A DNA stretch of 64,000 nucleotides from Bolinopsis microptera (GCF_026151205.1 NC_087072.1:13678169-13742168), one strand, 5' to 3'. Counted from the first letter of the stretch, positions 1 through 12,327 are shown. Notes: generated from the sequence alone by a model not told the origin. Program-made: numbers and translations.

Positions 1-594
1 TTCAAATATAATACGCGCAGTTAATTCTCACGCGCGCGTTTAGCGTGAAGAAACACACATTTTGAAGGTCGCGCCTTCCATTACCAAATTTATGTAGACG
101 CCCAGTATTTTGTGATTTAGGTTTTTGTAATTTGTCTAACTATCGAGCTATTACAAGTATTATTCTACCATATTCCAATTTATTCTGAGCTATTAACAAC
201 TATGATTGAAATCAATTATTGAGAATCGAGCAAGTAATTAGCCGCGTGACTAATTACTCTATTAACTTCATTAACAAATGGGGCCAAGCTGCGCTACAAT
301 TTTAGTAAAAACTCTAGAACGTCTTAAGATGATTTACTTAAAGATCTAATATTGTTATTATTTACCGTCATAGCAACTACTGTAATCATTACATACCAAA
401 AACATACACTGAACCACTCTAAAAAGGTCCGATAAAAAAGATGGGGACAAGAAATGGGGACGTGTCACAAATGTGCCACAAAATTGAGAATACATCGCCT
501 AAGGGTTTAAGGATCGACAGACGCTGAAATTCTTGTCTTGTCACGGCATGCGGAACTACATATTATAGAGATAATTAGCAGGCTAGTCACTTAC
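1..594. other. lin-9 intronic sequence at window edge
   Basis: AT-rich sequence downstream (in transcript sense) of the last visible lin-9 exon. I see no further LIN-9-like exon and no repeat structure here. Confidence 0.5.
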
Positions 595-2455
595 TTTATG
601 AGTTGGTTTGCTTCTTTGACAAGTTGTTCAGCTGCTTCCATACAATCACTCTTAACTTGGATTGCTGCCAAAGTCTCAGATCCCAGGTGCTGAAGATTTT
701 GATCTGATTGAAATGGAAGAAAAAATTGCGGCTAAAATTCAGCTATCACAAATCTATACGTTAAACAAGATAAGCTTAGTTATAATGGAGGAATATCGGC
801 TCATTGCTGCATTCCTCCCATTCCTTCTTTCTTCTTTAGATCGAGCGGATACCGCTGCTGGTAGGGCGCCGGTCGGACCCTACCTGCGCTCGAACCGCCG
901 TGATAATAGTAACTTAGTAATAGTAATAGTGTTAAGAAAGCAAGTACCGTTTTACAATGCTGCTGCAAATCCTTGACATTAGTCTGCAGGACTTTGTTAA
1001 GCTTGTCTAAATCCAGGACAACTGTGGCGTACATTAGTTGTGTGCCACTGTCCAGAGGTTCTTTGAACGATGTCTGAAAAGATACAATATATTATATAAT
1101 ATACAGGGTGGCCCAGAAGTAACTACTTACACGCAACCCTTTAATAACTCACGTAATTCTTGTCAGAATTGCTCAAAAATTTCAGAGGATATAGATATGG
1201 GTCAAACTTAGATTTCCTAAAAGGTTTCTTAAAATTCCATCGATTACAGAGAGTGTGGCACGCCACTCCTTTTTTTTCACTATTGTCACCATAAAGTGAG
1301 AACGCTTTGAGCTAGGAATAACAAAGTTTCTTGACTAATTTGGTTTGATGATTGAAGTGCTTTCCCAAAATTTCGAGTTGGTTGTTCACAATTTAACCGA
1401 GTTATGACCCTTTTAAGATCTTGTGGATATGTGATCTCGGCACTTAATAAGTGACCCCATCGGGAACGATTCGCTACTCGCTAGTGTGCAACAATGAGCC
1501 TCATTAGGCGGTACCGAGCATGTTCGGGGATGACAAGTCATTCAATTGCAAAGCTTTTAAATCAAGTTCCAGTCTTACATTTCTGACAGAGAGAGTAGCT
1601 AGAGGATTTATCCCTCAATAGCCCGTGAGAGCACTATATAGTATATATCACTATATATAATATATCACTATATATCACTATATATCACTATTCACTATTT
1701 AATTCACTAGATTATCACAATATAACTGGGACGGTCACATAATATGCCAAGATTGCACTATATCATAAAGCTTGATTTAAGGATCTGATAATAGACAATA
1801 CATTATGATAAAATTATGGAATATGGCGCTATCACAAGATTAAGTGGAGATGATTTACCCTCCCCCTCCCCGGCCCCCTGTCTAATGGACATGGACATTG
1901 GACATAAGGTAATGATCTGAGTTCGTAACTTTCTAACTAAATATATGTCCCGCGCAGCATACATGAATTTATTAGTTTACTAGTGTAACCCGGCCTTTGG
2001 CCGGGATTTCACTGCCGCAGTTAAAAAGGGTAGGAGTAATTACCCGCTGAGTCAAAACCCGCATTTAGGTGACCCAATAGTATTTTTAACAATAATCTCA
2101 TAATCAGTTCTTTCTCGTGAATAATTAAGTCATTATTAGCCATTAGGCACCACATTCCATGATCATAAGGTCTGCACACCTACTATTACACCTCATCACT
2201 CCCTCTTGAACCGCTTTCCATTTTTATTTAAATCGTTCTAGAAATTAACCCTTGTTAACTCCGCACCACACCCGCCTATTATATTTGAAAACACGCATAA
2301 CATTGTCGAATGAACTCTCTCTCTGCAGTCCAAACAGACCCCAAACACTAACAGTCCCTCCTCCCCTAATAAGCTTATGGAATAACATTAGTATTACAGC
2401 GAATCTTCCCGGGCTAACCCAATTATGACGTTACTTATACGTCATATACAGTAAT

Positions 2456-2505
<50 letters not shown>

Positions 2506-5500
2506 CCCGTAACTCTTGCCGTTCTGCTCAAGCCATTTTATGTAACATTTGTGGTACAAAATCATCAATTAAGCCACTTACCACCGGCCGATTTAAAAAA
2601 TGTTTGCTTATGGGCTTCGTCAGAGTTTTGTCGACACTATTCTGAAAAAACCAGTCCTCTGACTTTTACCGTTTTTTTATATAACCAACCGGAAATTACA
2701 CACGCACGCACAGACGATCAGACACACACACACACACACACACACATTCTGAGGTTATTAAGGTGATTAACTTTTAGAAGTAATGTGTATAAAGGATAGG
2801 TTGTGTAGAATGTGTAACAATAGTCCCGCTGTTGTGTAAGCCTAATCGAGTACCCTAATTGAGTTACACTCGCCAGTTAGGTCAAACTCATTTAAGATAT
2901 GTTTTTATATTTAATATCTGTATATGGTTCTGACAATTTACAATATCCAGTTTATCATGTAAATTTGATGAAGGTGATGAACCTTTTTTAGAGCTTGAGC
3001 TTCTGGAAACATACAAATGATATGAAAAGTTGTCTGTTTCAGAGGTTTATATACTAAATAAATAATTGTGTGCCTTATGAAGTTATGGACTATGTTGAGA
3101 CAGGTTAGTTTCACAAACCTTTCTCTCGACAGTGGAATTAAGGTTTTTAACCTTGTTCAGCAACTCTCGTTTCACCTTCAGTAGCTTGTTCATCTTCACA
3201 ATACACCGTAGAAATGGTACGGGATAGCCACCCAAGAAACCAGTACTGATACCTGTAATATAGTTCATTATGTTACTACAGTTAATATGATCTGTTTATA
3301 ATAATACAGCTAATAATAATAACTAGCTGTATACCCGTCCTGCTTTGAAAATGGAAGTCCGTTTCGAGTCAATAAAACTTCAGATCATCCTGTCGGGGAT
3401 TGAACCCTCCATTTCGCGCCCTCCATACATCGCTCAACACAGTACAAATATTCAATGTGTGCTGACTCATACTATATTCCATGGCTCATTATATCCATAC
3501 AATAGATGTTTCACGTTATCTATTATAAATATTATAAAGGAGTTGATAGTAAACATGGTTTAATAACAAAGGGAAGGTGAAAAGCAGCTAATTAGTAAAC
3601 TTTACACTAATTAAAGAGTTTCTCGTGTTACATCTTGTAGAGTCTGAATATGATGAAACACGGGAACAATCAGCAAATACTATCACGTTCATAATATCTA
3701 ACATGACGCAGTGGGTTGACGGGGGGGGGGGACATCTATATAAGCAACATTTGACAAAGCAACATTTGACAAAGCATAGTGTGGAGTGAGCTATGTGCCC
3801 ATCCTTGGAGAACCCGGTGGATGTCCTTGCTGTACGGCAGTGTTAAACAAGGAACTGAAACCGAGGGGTTCCGTTCAGGCCCTTCACACTTTGTTTGTGT
3901 CTATTTCTAATGTACCGTCACAATAGTGACTTTAATAATAATTATATATGCTTGATAATGGATGTGTATTGTGTAATAATCTCCATAGTGATATGTCGTC
4001 CATCATAATAGATAATATGCATCATGTAAATTTCCGTAGTCAGTAAAAGTCACGTCATTTCCAAGTAACGTAATGATGTCACGTGACTTGTGTTACCACG
4101 TGACTTACCATGCTCAGTAGTGATGTAGGAGGAGAGATTAGCTTGAGGCAGGATCACATCAGGTAGAATGTCCGCTGGTTCTGGGCTGGCAAACAGTGTA
4201 TCTTTAGAGATCATATCCACTTCACCGTTACTCTGGGATAGGTAGTGTTACTATGGTTACATCACCATATAAGGTAGTGTTACTCTGGGATAGGTAGTGT
4301 TACTATGGTTACATCACCATATAAGGTAGTGTTACTCTGAGATAGGTAGTGTTACTATACTGGTCTCATCACCATATAAGGTAGTGTTACTCTGGGATAG
4401 GTAGTGTTACTATGGTTACATCACCATATAAGGTAGTGTTACTCTGGGATAGGTAGTGTTACTATGGTTACATCACCATATAAGGTAGTGTTACTCTGGG
4501 ATAGGTAGTGTTACTATGGTTACATCACCATATATAAGGTAGTAACTATAGGTAAGGGTAGCCACTCATAATATTTGAAAAATTGGTCCTAGTACCTATG
4601 ATCACCTGATAATGGTATGACCTCTAGCTAGATGGTACGTAATGTGTTAGATCATCGATAACAGAATTCAGATTCCAATATCTGACCTAACTTTACGGTA
4701 CTTTCAGAGTAAACAAAATTCCACTACCCCCGGAACACATAATTAAGATGTTCAGTCGAAAGATTATGAATTTTTTAAATATGAGCTTATCGTTACATTA
4801 AGGACATTTCTCATGAGTGACTCCCAAAAGTAAAACTTCGCTGGTTAAATCTAGAACCTTCCAAAACAACATTCAGAAGTTGACTTATTTGCGGGGAAGT
4901 AATGTGTTAAAAATGGCAATTTTGAATTTTTCTGACGAAGGAAATTTTGGGAACTCTCTGAGCTGATTTCTGGGACATGTCCCAAAAAACCATGTATTTG
5001 ACTGTGCTTTGGCATCATTTCGTCAAATTATTAAATCATTATTATATATTAACTTACACACAAATGGTGTGAAGAACATTGTGTACTAAAGTAAACAGTT
5101 ACCAGTTTAGTAAACTGAACAGTAAACTGAACAGTAAACTGAACAGTAAACTGAACAGTAAACTGAACAGTAAACTGAACAGTAAACTGAACAGTAAACT
5201 GAACAGTAAACTGAACAGTAAACTGAACAGTAAACTGAACAGTAAACTGAACAGTAAACTGAACAGTAAACTGAACAGTAAACTGAACAGTAAACTGAAC
5301 AGTAAACTGAACAGTAAACTGAACAGTAAACTGAACAGTAAACTGAACAGTAAACTGAACAGTAAACTGAACAGTAAACTGAACAGTAAACTGAACAGTA
5401 AACTGAACAGTAAACTGAACAGTAAACTGAACAGTAAACTGAACAGTAAACTGAACAGTAAACTGAACAGTAAACTGAACAGTAAACAGTTTAGTAAACT

Positions 5501-8500
5501 GAACAGTAAACAGTTTAGTAAACTGAACAGTAAACTGAACAGTAAACAGTTTAGTAAACTGAACAGTAAACTGAACAGTAAACTGAACAGTAAACAGTTT
5601 AGTAAACTGACCAGAACATTAAAGTCAGGAACAGTGTGAGTCCCGAGACCAGGTCTATCGAATCTGATCCTGTAAGTGTTGGTGGTCGGGTCCACTGCTT
5701 CTACCTCACCTACAAATAACCCATCCTTGATGTGTGCTGCGGAAAATTTTAGGGTTAATTACATAATAACATAATTACATAATTACATAATTACATAATT
5801 ACATAATTACATAATTACATAATTACATAATTACATAATTACATAATTACATAATTACATAATTACATAATTACATAATTACATAATTACATACTAATGT
5901 CAGGGTTACATAAGGAGGACACAGTTTCTAGGTAACCTGGTAACCTGGTAACGTAATGTTACGGGACAATACTACTACTCAGCTACTACTACAGTCTACA
6001 CACTATCATACTAATTGGACAGGTGTGGGATTGGGAGGGTAGCTCACCTATCTGAGTATCAGTAGACTGATATCAGCGACTATCAGCTGATAAAATGTGT
6101 TATTAATGAGGTTGTGTTTCAATAAGATTATTGTAATACTCTTGTACTGTACAGTACTACTACACTACACTACAGCTGTAGTGTTACATCAGATGTAATT
6201 TGCCTTTGAGATCTCTTGAGACTTGACTGTGGGTCGTGTAATTTGTGTTGTAACTGCTAAAGAGCCAATTTACCTCATATACAGGGTGTACCATAGAAAG
6301 TGTGACTTTTTTGAGAAATGATACAAAATATTATGAAGGAGCAGTTGCTAAAAACTCTTCATCACATTGTGTCACTAGGTGTCGAATTTATGCATACCAA
6401 ATTTCAAGTCCCCATCAATTTTTGATTTCTCACAAATTGCTATTTTGTTATGGTGCTAATTTAGGAACTTAAGCTTGCTGTAATTTAGGGGTCTCAAGAA
6501 AAAAATTTTCGAAATCAATATTTTAGCTATTTTTGACAGTAAAGAGTAATGTCTATCATCTGCTTTTGTTCCTATCAAAAAATTTTGTTCCTAGCCGAAG
6601 TTATCGCTGGTCAAAGGTCAGCGCTCATAAGTAATTGTATTGTGCGAGCGATTTTCTATCACGCGTAGTGAAAATCGAGTTTATCTGGCGTAGTGAAAAT
6701 CGAGTCTAAAAATATTTTTTCTCCGACTGTTTTTGATTAATCACCCTGAAACTTTCAAAATATGTGTTAGGGATCATTTAGAAGAGATTTTCCAACAAAA
6801 TTTAGTTAAAAATAACTATGAAGTTTGATTTTGTAAAAAAATTACAGAAGTGGAAAAAAGTCACACTTTCTACGGTACACCCTGTATATACGCTACCGAT
6901 ATAATATGTTAAATCGTTGGGCAAAGACGAAATTACATCTCACATAACTTGCACTATTTGCTTACCTTTATTTTCAGCAACAGAATCGTCGAACAACTCC
7001 TCGTCGAACATTAAACCCGGTTAAGATTCCCGAATATGAAATAACATGGCCCGACAAAACGGCATTGATGAAAAAAACGAATATTCGATTAATTTCGTTT
7101 AATATTCACAAAATTCAGTTTAATGTGAGATAATGCATAAGATTAAATAATACGGAGCGGAAAGAAAGAAAGAGAAAACTGAAAGATCTGGAACTATAGA
7201 GTCGGGTCACATATCAGTGGCTTAGTTGGAAATGTGAGATGCTAAATACATGTGTGGCGGGTGCACTTCATACAATGTATCCAGGGGAGGTTGACGGGTG
7301 AAATATTAGTTTCAGTGGTATCGGATATTTCACCCATCTAATACTATTATAGAATGATAGTTGGAGTAATTCAATACTGCAGACAGTTGCAACTGTGTCT
7401 TAAAAATAGATGAAACATTGATTCTCTTAGGCATCTCCTCACAAATATGAATCATATATTAGGACCTGTATAGTGTGAACTGTATACTATAAAGGTACAT
7501 TGTACAACCGCTATGTGATAATATGGGTTTTTGTTTGAACATTAAATATTAAACTGGTTTGGTTTCACATTATTTAATAAAGTCACGTAAGACTAACTCC
7601 CTTCTTAAATCGCCAATTTTATAGCGTTACAACTTTACCTGTAACGCTAGTTCCAATGATAAGCACAGTTACCTGTAACGCTAGTCATAATGATAAGCAC
7701 AGTTACCTGTAACGCTAGTCATAATGATAAGCACAGTTACCTGTAACGCTAGTCCCGATAATAAGCACAGTTACCTGTAACGCTAGTCCCGATAATAAGC
7801 ATGGCCGGTATCTCGTCAGCCAGGTCTTTGTAAAGCTCTGCCTCTTCAGGGTTCACTTTACCTTGCTGTAACTCTCGTACTCTATCTCGCTGTCCTTCCA
7901 GCATCATGCGCTCTTCCTGTGTGAGAAGAGAACTATATAAAACACGATAACCCAGGAAAACAATACAGCATTGTTATTATATGTCATCTTATAAACATAC
8001 ATTTAAACCTCACACCAATTTCTATAAATAGTGATACACATTCCTGAGATCTCCAGAACAAATAATTAACATGATATCAGAACTGCGAGCACATGTTCTT
8101 CCGTAATCAGGTATAATAAATTCAAAACACGATGCAAGTAACTTTCTTACCTCAAAGAATTTGGGGCTGCATCTCCTTGGTTTGCCGAGAGACCGTCGGA
8201 CCATGGACCACTGCAGTCTAGTTAGTTTGGTACCCGGTTCTATATCAGGGTATGCTGACTGGACACAAGTCACGAAGTCATTCTTACCCAGAAATATCAA
8301 CCTGGGCGGGAACCGTTATTATAAACAGGATAAACAAAGCTAACGTGATAGTTGTTACAGATAAATTGAATTGGAAGATTATTTTATCAAATTAAGAGAG
8401 TGAATCTGTTTCTCAGTTGCTTTAGAAGTTGTACAGTCCAATCATTAGTGTGAGTAACTAACTTGTCTATGTTAGAATAGATAAGTGTGAGTAATTAACT

Positions 8501-9634
8501 TGTCTATGTTAGAATAGATAAGTGTGAGTAACTAACTTGTCTATGTTAGAATAGATAAGTGTGAGTAACTAACTTGTCTATGTTTGAATAGATAAGTGTG
8601 AGTAACTAACTTGTCTATGTTAGAATAGATAAGTGTGAGTAACTAACTTGTCTATATTAGAATAGATAAGTGTGAGTAACTAACTTGTCTATGTTAGAAT
8701 ATATAAGTGAGAGTAATTAACTTGTCTATGTTAGAATAGATAAGTGTGAGTAACTAACTTGTCTATGTTAGAATAGATAAGTGTGAGTAACTAACTTGTC
8801 TATATTAGAATTGATAAGTGTGAGAAACTAACTTGTCTATATTAAAATAGATAAGTGTGAGTAACTAACTTGTCTATGTTAGAATAGATAAGTGTGAGTA
8901 ACTAACTTGTCTATGTTAGAATAGATAAGTGTGAGTAACTAACTTGTCTATGTTAGAATAGATAAGTGTGAGTAACTAACTTGTCTATGTTAGAATAGAT
9001 AAGTGTGAGTAACTAACTTGTCTATGTTAGAATAGATAAGTGTGAGTAACTAACTTGTCTATGTTAGAATAGAACCACTCATAACGACACCACCTTCTAG
9101 CCTTCTCCACTTTCAGGAAGTTCTTTATCCTCAGACTTAAACCAACGCCCTGAATTCGTCATTAAAATATGTGAAAATAGTCGCGTCTATTATAACAGGT
9201 ACATAAGAACAATCATAGCTGCATACCACACGTTGACTTTCAGCTGGTAAATCATAATTCTAAAATGGGGTGATATATTACATGGTGCATAACAGTGTAC
9301 ATTATATTATCATATAATATGTTATGAGGAGTCATGAATATGGCATAATAAAGCACACCATTGCATTATTCAGATCGGGGGGGGGGGGGGGGGGGGGATC
9401 AGGTACTTAGTTCCGTACGTGACGTCGATTAAGTGTAATGTTGGAATTTTGTTTTTTTGGGGTTGGACACCCCCCTTAGTACCATATACTAACTGTTTTA
9501 CTGGGAAATGAGCAGCATGAGCAGACCCACCACTTAGTACAAAGATACTGTGTTTTGTAAGAAAATATGGTATTTAAAAAAAAACTTACACTGAGTACTC
9601 CAGGGTCATCAGTAATTGGGGAAGAGGTGTCCAT
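595..9634 (-). CDS. lin-9: LIN-9 homolog (MuvB/DREAM core subunit), spliced, 3' partial
   Basis: LIN-9 is a nuclear scaffold of the MuvB core, which works in DREAM and B-Myb complexes to control cell-cycle genes. Nine minus-strand exons in transcript order: 9634-9590, 9149-9055, 8301-8151, 7916-7775, 5736-5612, 4232-4109, 3252-3119, 1073-948, 689-595. All have GT-AG borders and the codon phase carries across every junction, giving about 345 residues. The opening MDTSSPITDD is followed by the DIRP region: RRWCRYEWFYSNID, then LTRLQWSMVRRSLGKPRRCS, then FDRPGLGTHTVPDFNVL. Later come GGYPVPFLRCIVKMNKLLK and MYATVVLDLDKLN, which match the coiled region of animal LIN-9. The N terminus is short compared with vertebrate LIN-9. 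The last visible exon ends in a donor, so the C terminus lies left of the window. The donor of the 1073-948 exon is the least certain junction. Four exon borders are duplicated into intronic tandem arrays. Confidence 0.93.
1103..1480. mobile_element. Truncated 'CAGGGTGG' MITE-like end in lin-9 intron
   Basis: The sequence begins with CAGGGTGGCCCAGAAGT next to TA, the same kind of terminus as the complete MITE at 55180-55946. It also shares an internal stretch around 'aagtgaccccat'. No matching inverted terminus was found downstream, so it is probably truncated or decayed. Confidence 0.4.
1481..3118. repeat. lin-9 intron with TATA-rich palindromes and (GA)n, (CA)n microsatellites
   Basis: Holds repeated 'cactatata' units (about 1630-1690), a GC-rich palindrome built on CCGGCCTTTGGCCGG near 1988, a (GA)n tract at about 2451-2500 and a (CA)n tract at about 2722-2746. 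No coding exon is recognisable. Confidence 0.6.
3325..3440 (-). repeat. Possible tRNA-derived SINE fragment
   Basis: Read on the minus strand, GGGTTCAATCCC near 3396-3407 fits a pol III B box. A convincing A box is not visible, so this may be a decayed SINE or a coincidence. It lies in a lin-9 intron beside a G10 run (about 3721) and other AT-rich filler. Confidence 0.3.
4231..4545 (+). repeat. 52-bp tandem array copying a lin-9 3' splice site
   Basis: Six copies with starts near 4231, 4283, 4335, 4390, 4442 and 4494. Each includes, on the minus strand, CCTATCCCAG followed by AGTAAC. That is the polypyrimidine/AG acceptor and first exon bases of the lin-9 exon 4232-4109. One copy (4335) has a base change in the acceptor. 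The array abuts the exon directly. Confidence 0.85.
4546..5103. other. lin-9 intron, no recognised feature
   Basis: AT-rich intronic sequence between two tandem arrays. I see no exon or mobile-element end. Confidence 0.5.
5104..5611 (+). repeat. 12-bp minisatellite starting at a lin-9 5' splice site
   Basis: About 42 copies of a 12-bp unit (aaactgaacagt), with a variant unit containing 'cagttt' near the exon-proximal end. On the minus strand the unit CTGTTCAGTTTA differs by one base from the donor of the adjoining exon, CTG|GTCAGTTTA. The array is open in two frames, giving KLNS or LLFS repeats. I treat these as by-products of a 12-bp period. Confidence 0.9.
5760..5893 (+). repeat. 10-bp tandem repeat (acataattac)n
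   Basis: About 13 copies of a 10-bp AT-rich unit in the lin-9 intron just upstream of the acceptor of exon 5736-5612. Unlike the neighbouring arrays, it does not contain the splice site. Confidence 0.9.
6282..6884. mobile_element. 603-bp MITE with mariner-like termini
   Basis: The left end CAGGGTGTACCATAGAAAG and the right end are inverted copies, continuing inward through the 'gtgtgactttttt' segment, with TA on both sides. This fits a Tc1/mariner-type MITE with a TA target duplication. There is no coding capacity. It lies in a lin-9 intron. Confidence 0.8.
6885..7636. other. lin-9 intron, no recognised feature
   Basis: AT-rich intronic sequence. A 'ttattttcag' acceptor-like site at about 6970 on the plus strand is on the wrong strand for lin-9, and I see no exon after it. 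Confidence 0.45.
7637..7805 (+). repeat. 34-bp tandem array copying a lin-9 5' splice site
   Basis: Five copies at 7637, 7671, 7705, 7739 and 7773. On the minus strand each contains the exon end GACTAGCGTTACAG (some with changes in the first bases) followed by GTAACTGTG. The real exon 7916-7775 ends in the outermost copy, so four decoy donors lie in the intron behind it. The unit is not a multiple of three, so switching by one or two copies would shift the frame. Confidence 0.9.
8448..9072 (+). repeat. 37-bp tandem array copying a lin-9 5' splice site (about 17 copies)
   Basis: On the minus strand every unit carries CTATTCTAACATAGACAA followed by GTTAGTTACTCAC, i.e. the last 18 bases of exon 9149-9055 plus its donor. 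Copies differ by a few substitutions. The exon-proximal copy forms the functional junction. The intron to the next exon (8301) begins with the whole array. Confidence 0.9.
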
Positions 9635-11140
9635 TTGTTAACATCCTTACATCATACCTTCACGTTATTATTTGTTATTTTAAATTGAACATCTTCCTGC
9701 TCGAGCACAAGGGTTTTGCTCGAGCACTAGGGTTTTGCCAATGTATAATAAGAATTTAAAGCAACAAAGATTAACTAACCCTTAAAGTAACAATTTGACA
9801 AGCCGAGTATTTTCATATAGAGCAAAAATATGATTGATATCACGTGCCACAGCAATGCAACGTTATTATATGTGCATATTATGTGTATATTATGTGTATA
9901 TTATGTGTATTAAATTATGTGTATACTATGTGTATATTATGTGTCTCTCTTCCTAGCTGTATTTAATTGACAAAGACAAAAGAGGCTATTGACTTTAATT
10001 TTTGTATGATGTATATATACTAAAAGACTAAAACGATACCAAAATACAAAATCATACACAATTGTAACACCAGACCAGCAAATATAATATATAACAATAT
10101 CTTTTACAGACAGATTCCTGCATTTAAATAAACAAATACATAAACATTCAACAATCCATCCCGATAAGATACAAAATACGAGAATAAACTTAATTCAGTA
10201 AAAAAGATAAATATCATAGTATCTACATATATTATTATCGAGTATACCTCAACAAATTTCATACTGTTTGTATGAAATTTGTATGAAATTTCATACTGTT
10301 TGTATGAAAAGCATCAATGTATAAAACAGCTGTAAACTTATCATATATCTTGAAAACGTATGAGCTTAAATTTGATTGATGAAGTGAAATGACTGGCCCA
10401 TTCCACGCAAATCGGAACTGAAAGATGAAAATTGTATTTAATTGGGACATATTTAATTAGCTGTGAAAGCTTTTAAACGTTTAGCGAGTGAAATTAATTT
10501 ACTTACTTACGTTCATACTTTAAGGAGGCGTTTTCTCCATTTTAGAGGTTTTATATTTTCATCAAATTCTTCATAGAAAGTTATAATAATAATAATAATA
10601 ACTAGAAATTTTTACATCGCTTTATAGCCAAAAAGAACTCAAAATGCAAAGATTCAGTTTGAGCCATCTAAAGCGACTCATGAACATTGAACATGTACAT
10701 AAGAACTTAGAATTTTATGAAGTATGGTTTTTATGAGAAAGATATTATATGATACTTATATGAATACTTTTTCAAAGAGATGAGTCTTTAGTCTCAACAA
10801 TATTGTTATTATTATTATAGTATTTACTATGCTATACTTCCAGTTAAATTTGAAATTTCCGACGTATTAAACAGTAAAAGAGTGTATAAATTTAATAAAA
10901 AGAAAATGCAAAATGTCTTGGTGAATTAACTTGATAAGAATGTGAAAGATTATGGATGTATCTTTAATGAACAATCATAAGTCTTTAAAGGAACACGTAA
11001 TGACCTCACCCTGAAAGTTTCCCTCTTAAAAGTAATTTTCTTCCTGGTGATCTTTATATTAATAAGGAACTTGCCATTATATCAGACTGTATAATATATT
11101 ATTTTTGAAAGTAGCCCTTGAAAAATAATCATAACAGACA
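9635..11140. other. Intergenic region between lin-9 start and GT92 stop
   Basis: Sequence between the lin-9 start codon (9634) and the GT92 stop codon (11141), both genes on the minus strand. It should therefore hold the lin-9 promoter and 5' UTR, and the GT92 3' end. It contains AT-rich sequence, short direct repeats ('tatgtgtat' near 9880-9940, 'catactgtttgtatgaaat' near 10259-10305) and no recognisable exon. The G23 run at about 9376-9398 lies just left of it, in the first lin-9 intron. Confidence 0.5.
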
Positions 11141-12327
11141 TTAAGATTTAATCCCCATTCTTTGCTTAAGAGCAGGTAAAAACTTTAAAATGTCTGTTTC
11201 TTCAATCTCATTGTAATCATAAGCATAAAAATCGGCCAGCTTATCTCTCCATGGATCCCCAGCAACAGCACCGCGGTGGGTTCTCTCAATCCAATCTTCT
11301 CTGCTCTTAACTTTGTAGTGGTTTAACTGAAATCATGTTTTTATCATTTCATTTACAGATGCTGTATGCTTTGAAATTTTCTGACCGCACAGACTGCAAA
11401 GAAAATATTGTCAAAGACAAAATAAAGTCAAAGAAGACATTTTCAATATAATTTGAATTCTTTGAATTAATCGTATCACTATTCTAAACTCAAAGGAAAG
11501 TTTTAATATCAGGAAATTCTCACCTGAATAATATCACTTGTGGGATGGTTGAGAGTGTAAGCTAACTTCTTCACATGCTCAGGAATAGGGGACAATACAT
11601 CAAAGTGCTCAGTTACCAAAGAATAACCTTGGTTAAAGGCAGGGTAGTGAACTGTCTTCATGCGCTTGAAATATTGAGGCTGAATAATAGCTTTATAAAG
11701 AATATCTAGTTCTGTCCTTCTCTTGGTAAATGATTCGATAACCAGGTCTTCAGGTTTGCTAATATGACCACTACTCCCGAACCAAGCCCAACCTATCGCA
11801 AGACCTCCATAGTTAGTGTACTTTTGTAACACTTTTTTTACAGTTCTATTACCTTTTGGTAACAAAAACTCATCATCATCAATTAGAGCAGTCCATTGGG
11901 ATTTACATCCATATAAACTAAGGGCATATGCCATGCCTTTTTGTTGAGTATTCAGAGCTGTCTGGAACTGAGCATCTGTGTATGAACTGTCCCTCCAGGG
12001 AACATAAGTGATTAACTGTTTTTCTATGTAAGGCAATAACACTGAATAAGTATCATCAGTTGATTCATTGTCCAAGATATAAAAATGATCCACTCCCATC
12101 ATCAAATGATATTCAATCCATTCTTCAATGTATGAGGCAGAGTTTTTTGTCAATGTTGTGATTGTCAGTTCAAAGGGAGCTGAAGGTTTGCGACACTTCG
12201 ACACTAACACTGACGAAGAATACTCCCCTCGTAAAAGGAATCCCACGTCCACAACATGAAAGTATGAAATAGCTACAACAGTCAATCCTATAAAAAGGAA
12301 AGTGTATCGTTTCTGCATATTTGCCAT
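11141..12327 (-). CDS. GT92-family glycosyltransferase (DUF23-like), two exons
   Basis: Predicted Golgi type II membrane glycosyltransferase. Exon 1 is 12327-11524 (268 codons), exon 2 is 11326-11141 (61 codons plus stop); both junctions are CAG|GT and AG in phase 0. Total 329 residues. A hydrophobic signal anchor spans about residues 9-26. The family signature IEEWIEYHLMMGVDHFYILD (about 68-87) is followed by DNESTDDT, and the triple acid DDD (150-152) in ALIDDDEFLLPKG is the expected DXD nucleotide-sugar/metal site. Exon 2 supplies LNHYKVKSREDWIERTHRG, resembling the GT92 C-terminal NHY...S..D motif. GT92 enzymes such as worm GALT-1 add galactose to glycans; the acceptor here is unknown. 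The start codon is 48 bp from the inserted element at 12376. The protein is short for the family, but all motifs are intact. Confidence 0.85.

Noticed and set aside
5079-5639. Long ORF of KLNS repeats (and LLFS repeats on the other strand)
   Set aside because: It is a 12-bp minisatellite, which stays open in several frames by arithmetic, and it overlaps the donor and intron of lin-9.
8161-8343. Plus-strand ORF over the lin-9 DIRP exon
   Set aside because: Shadow of the minus-strand exon, which has the recognisable LIN-9 protein.
8448-9072. Possible CRISPR array (regular 37-bp repeats)
   Set aside because: There are no spacers. The repeats are contiguous and the DNA is animal nuclear sequence.
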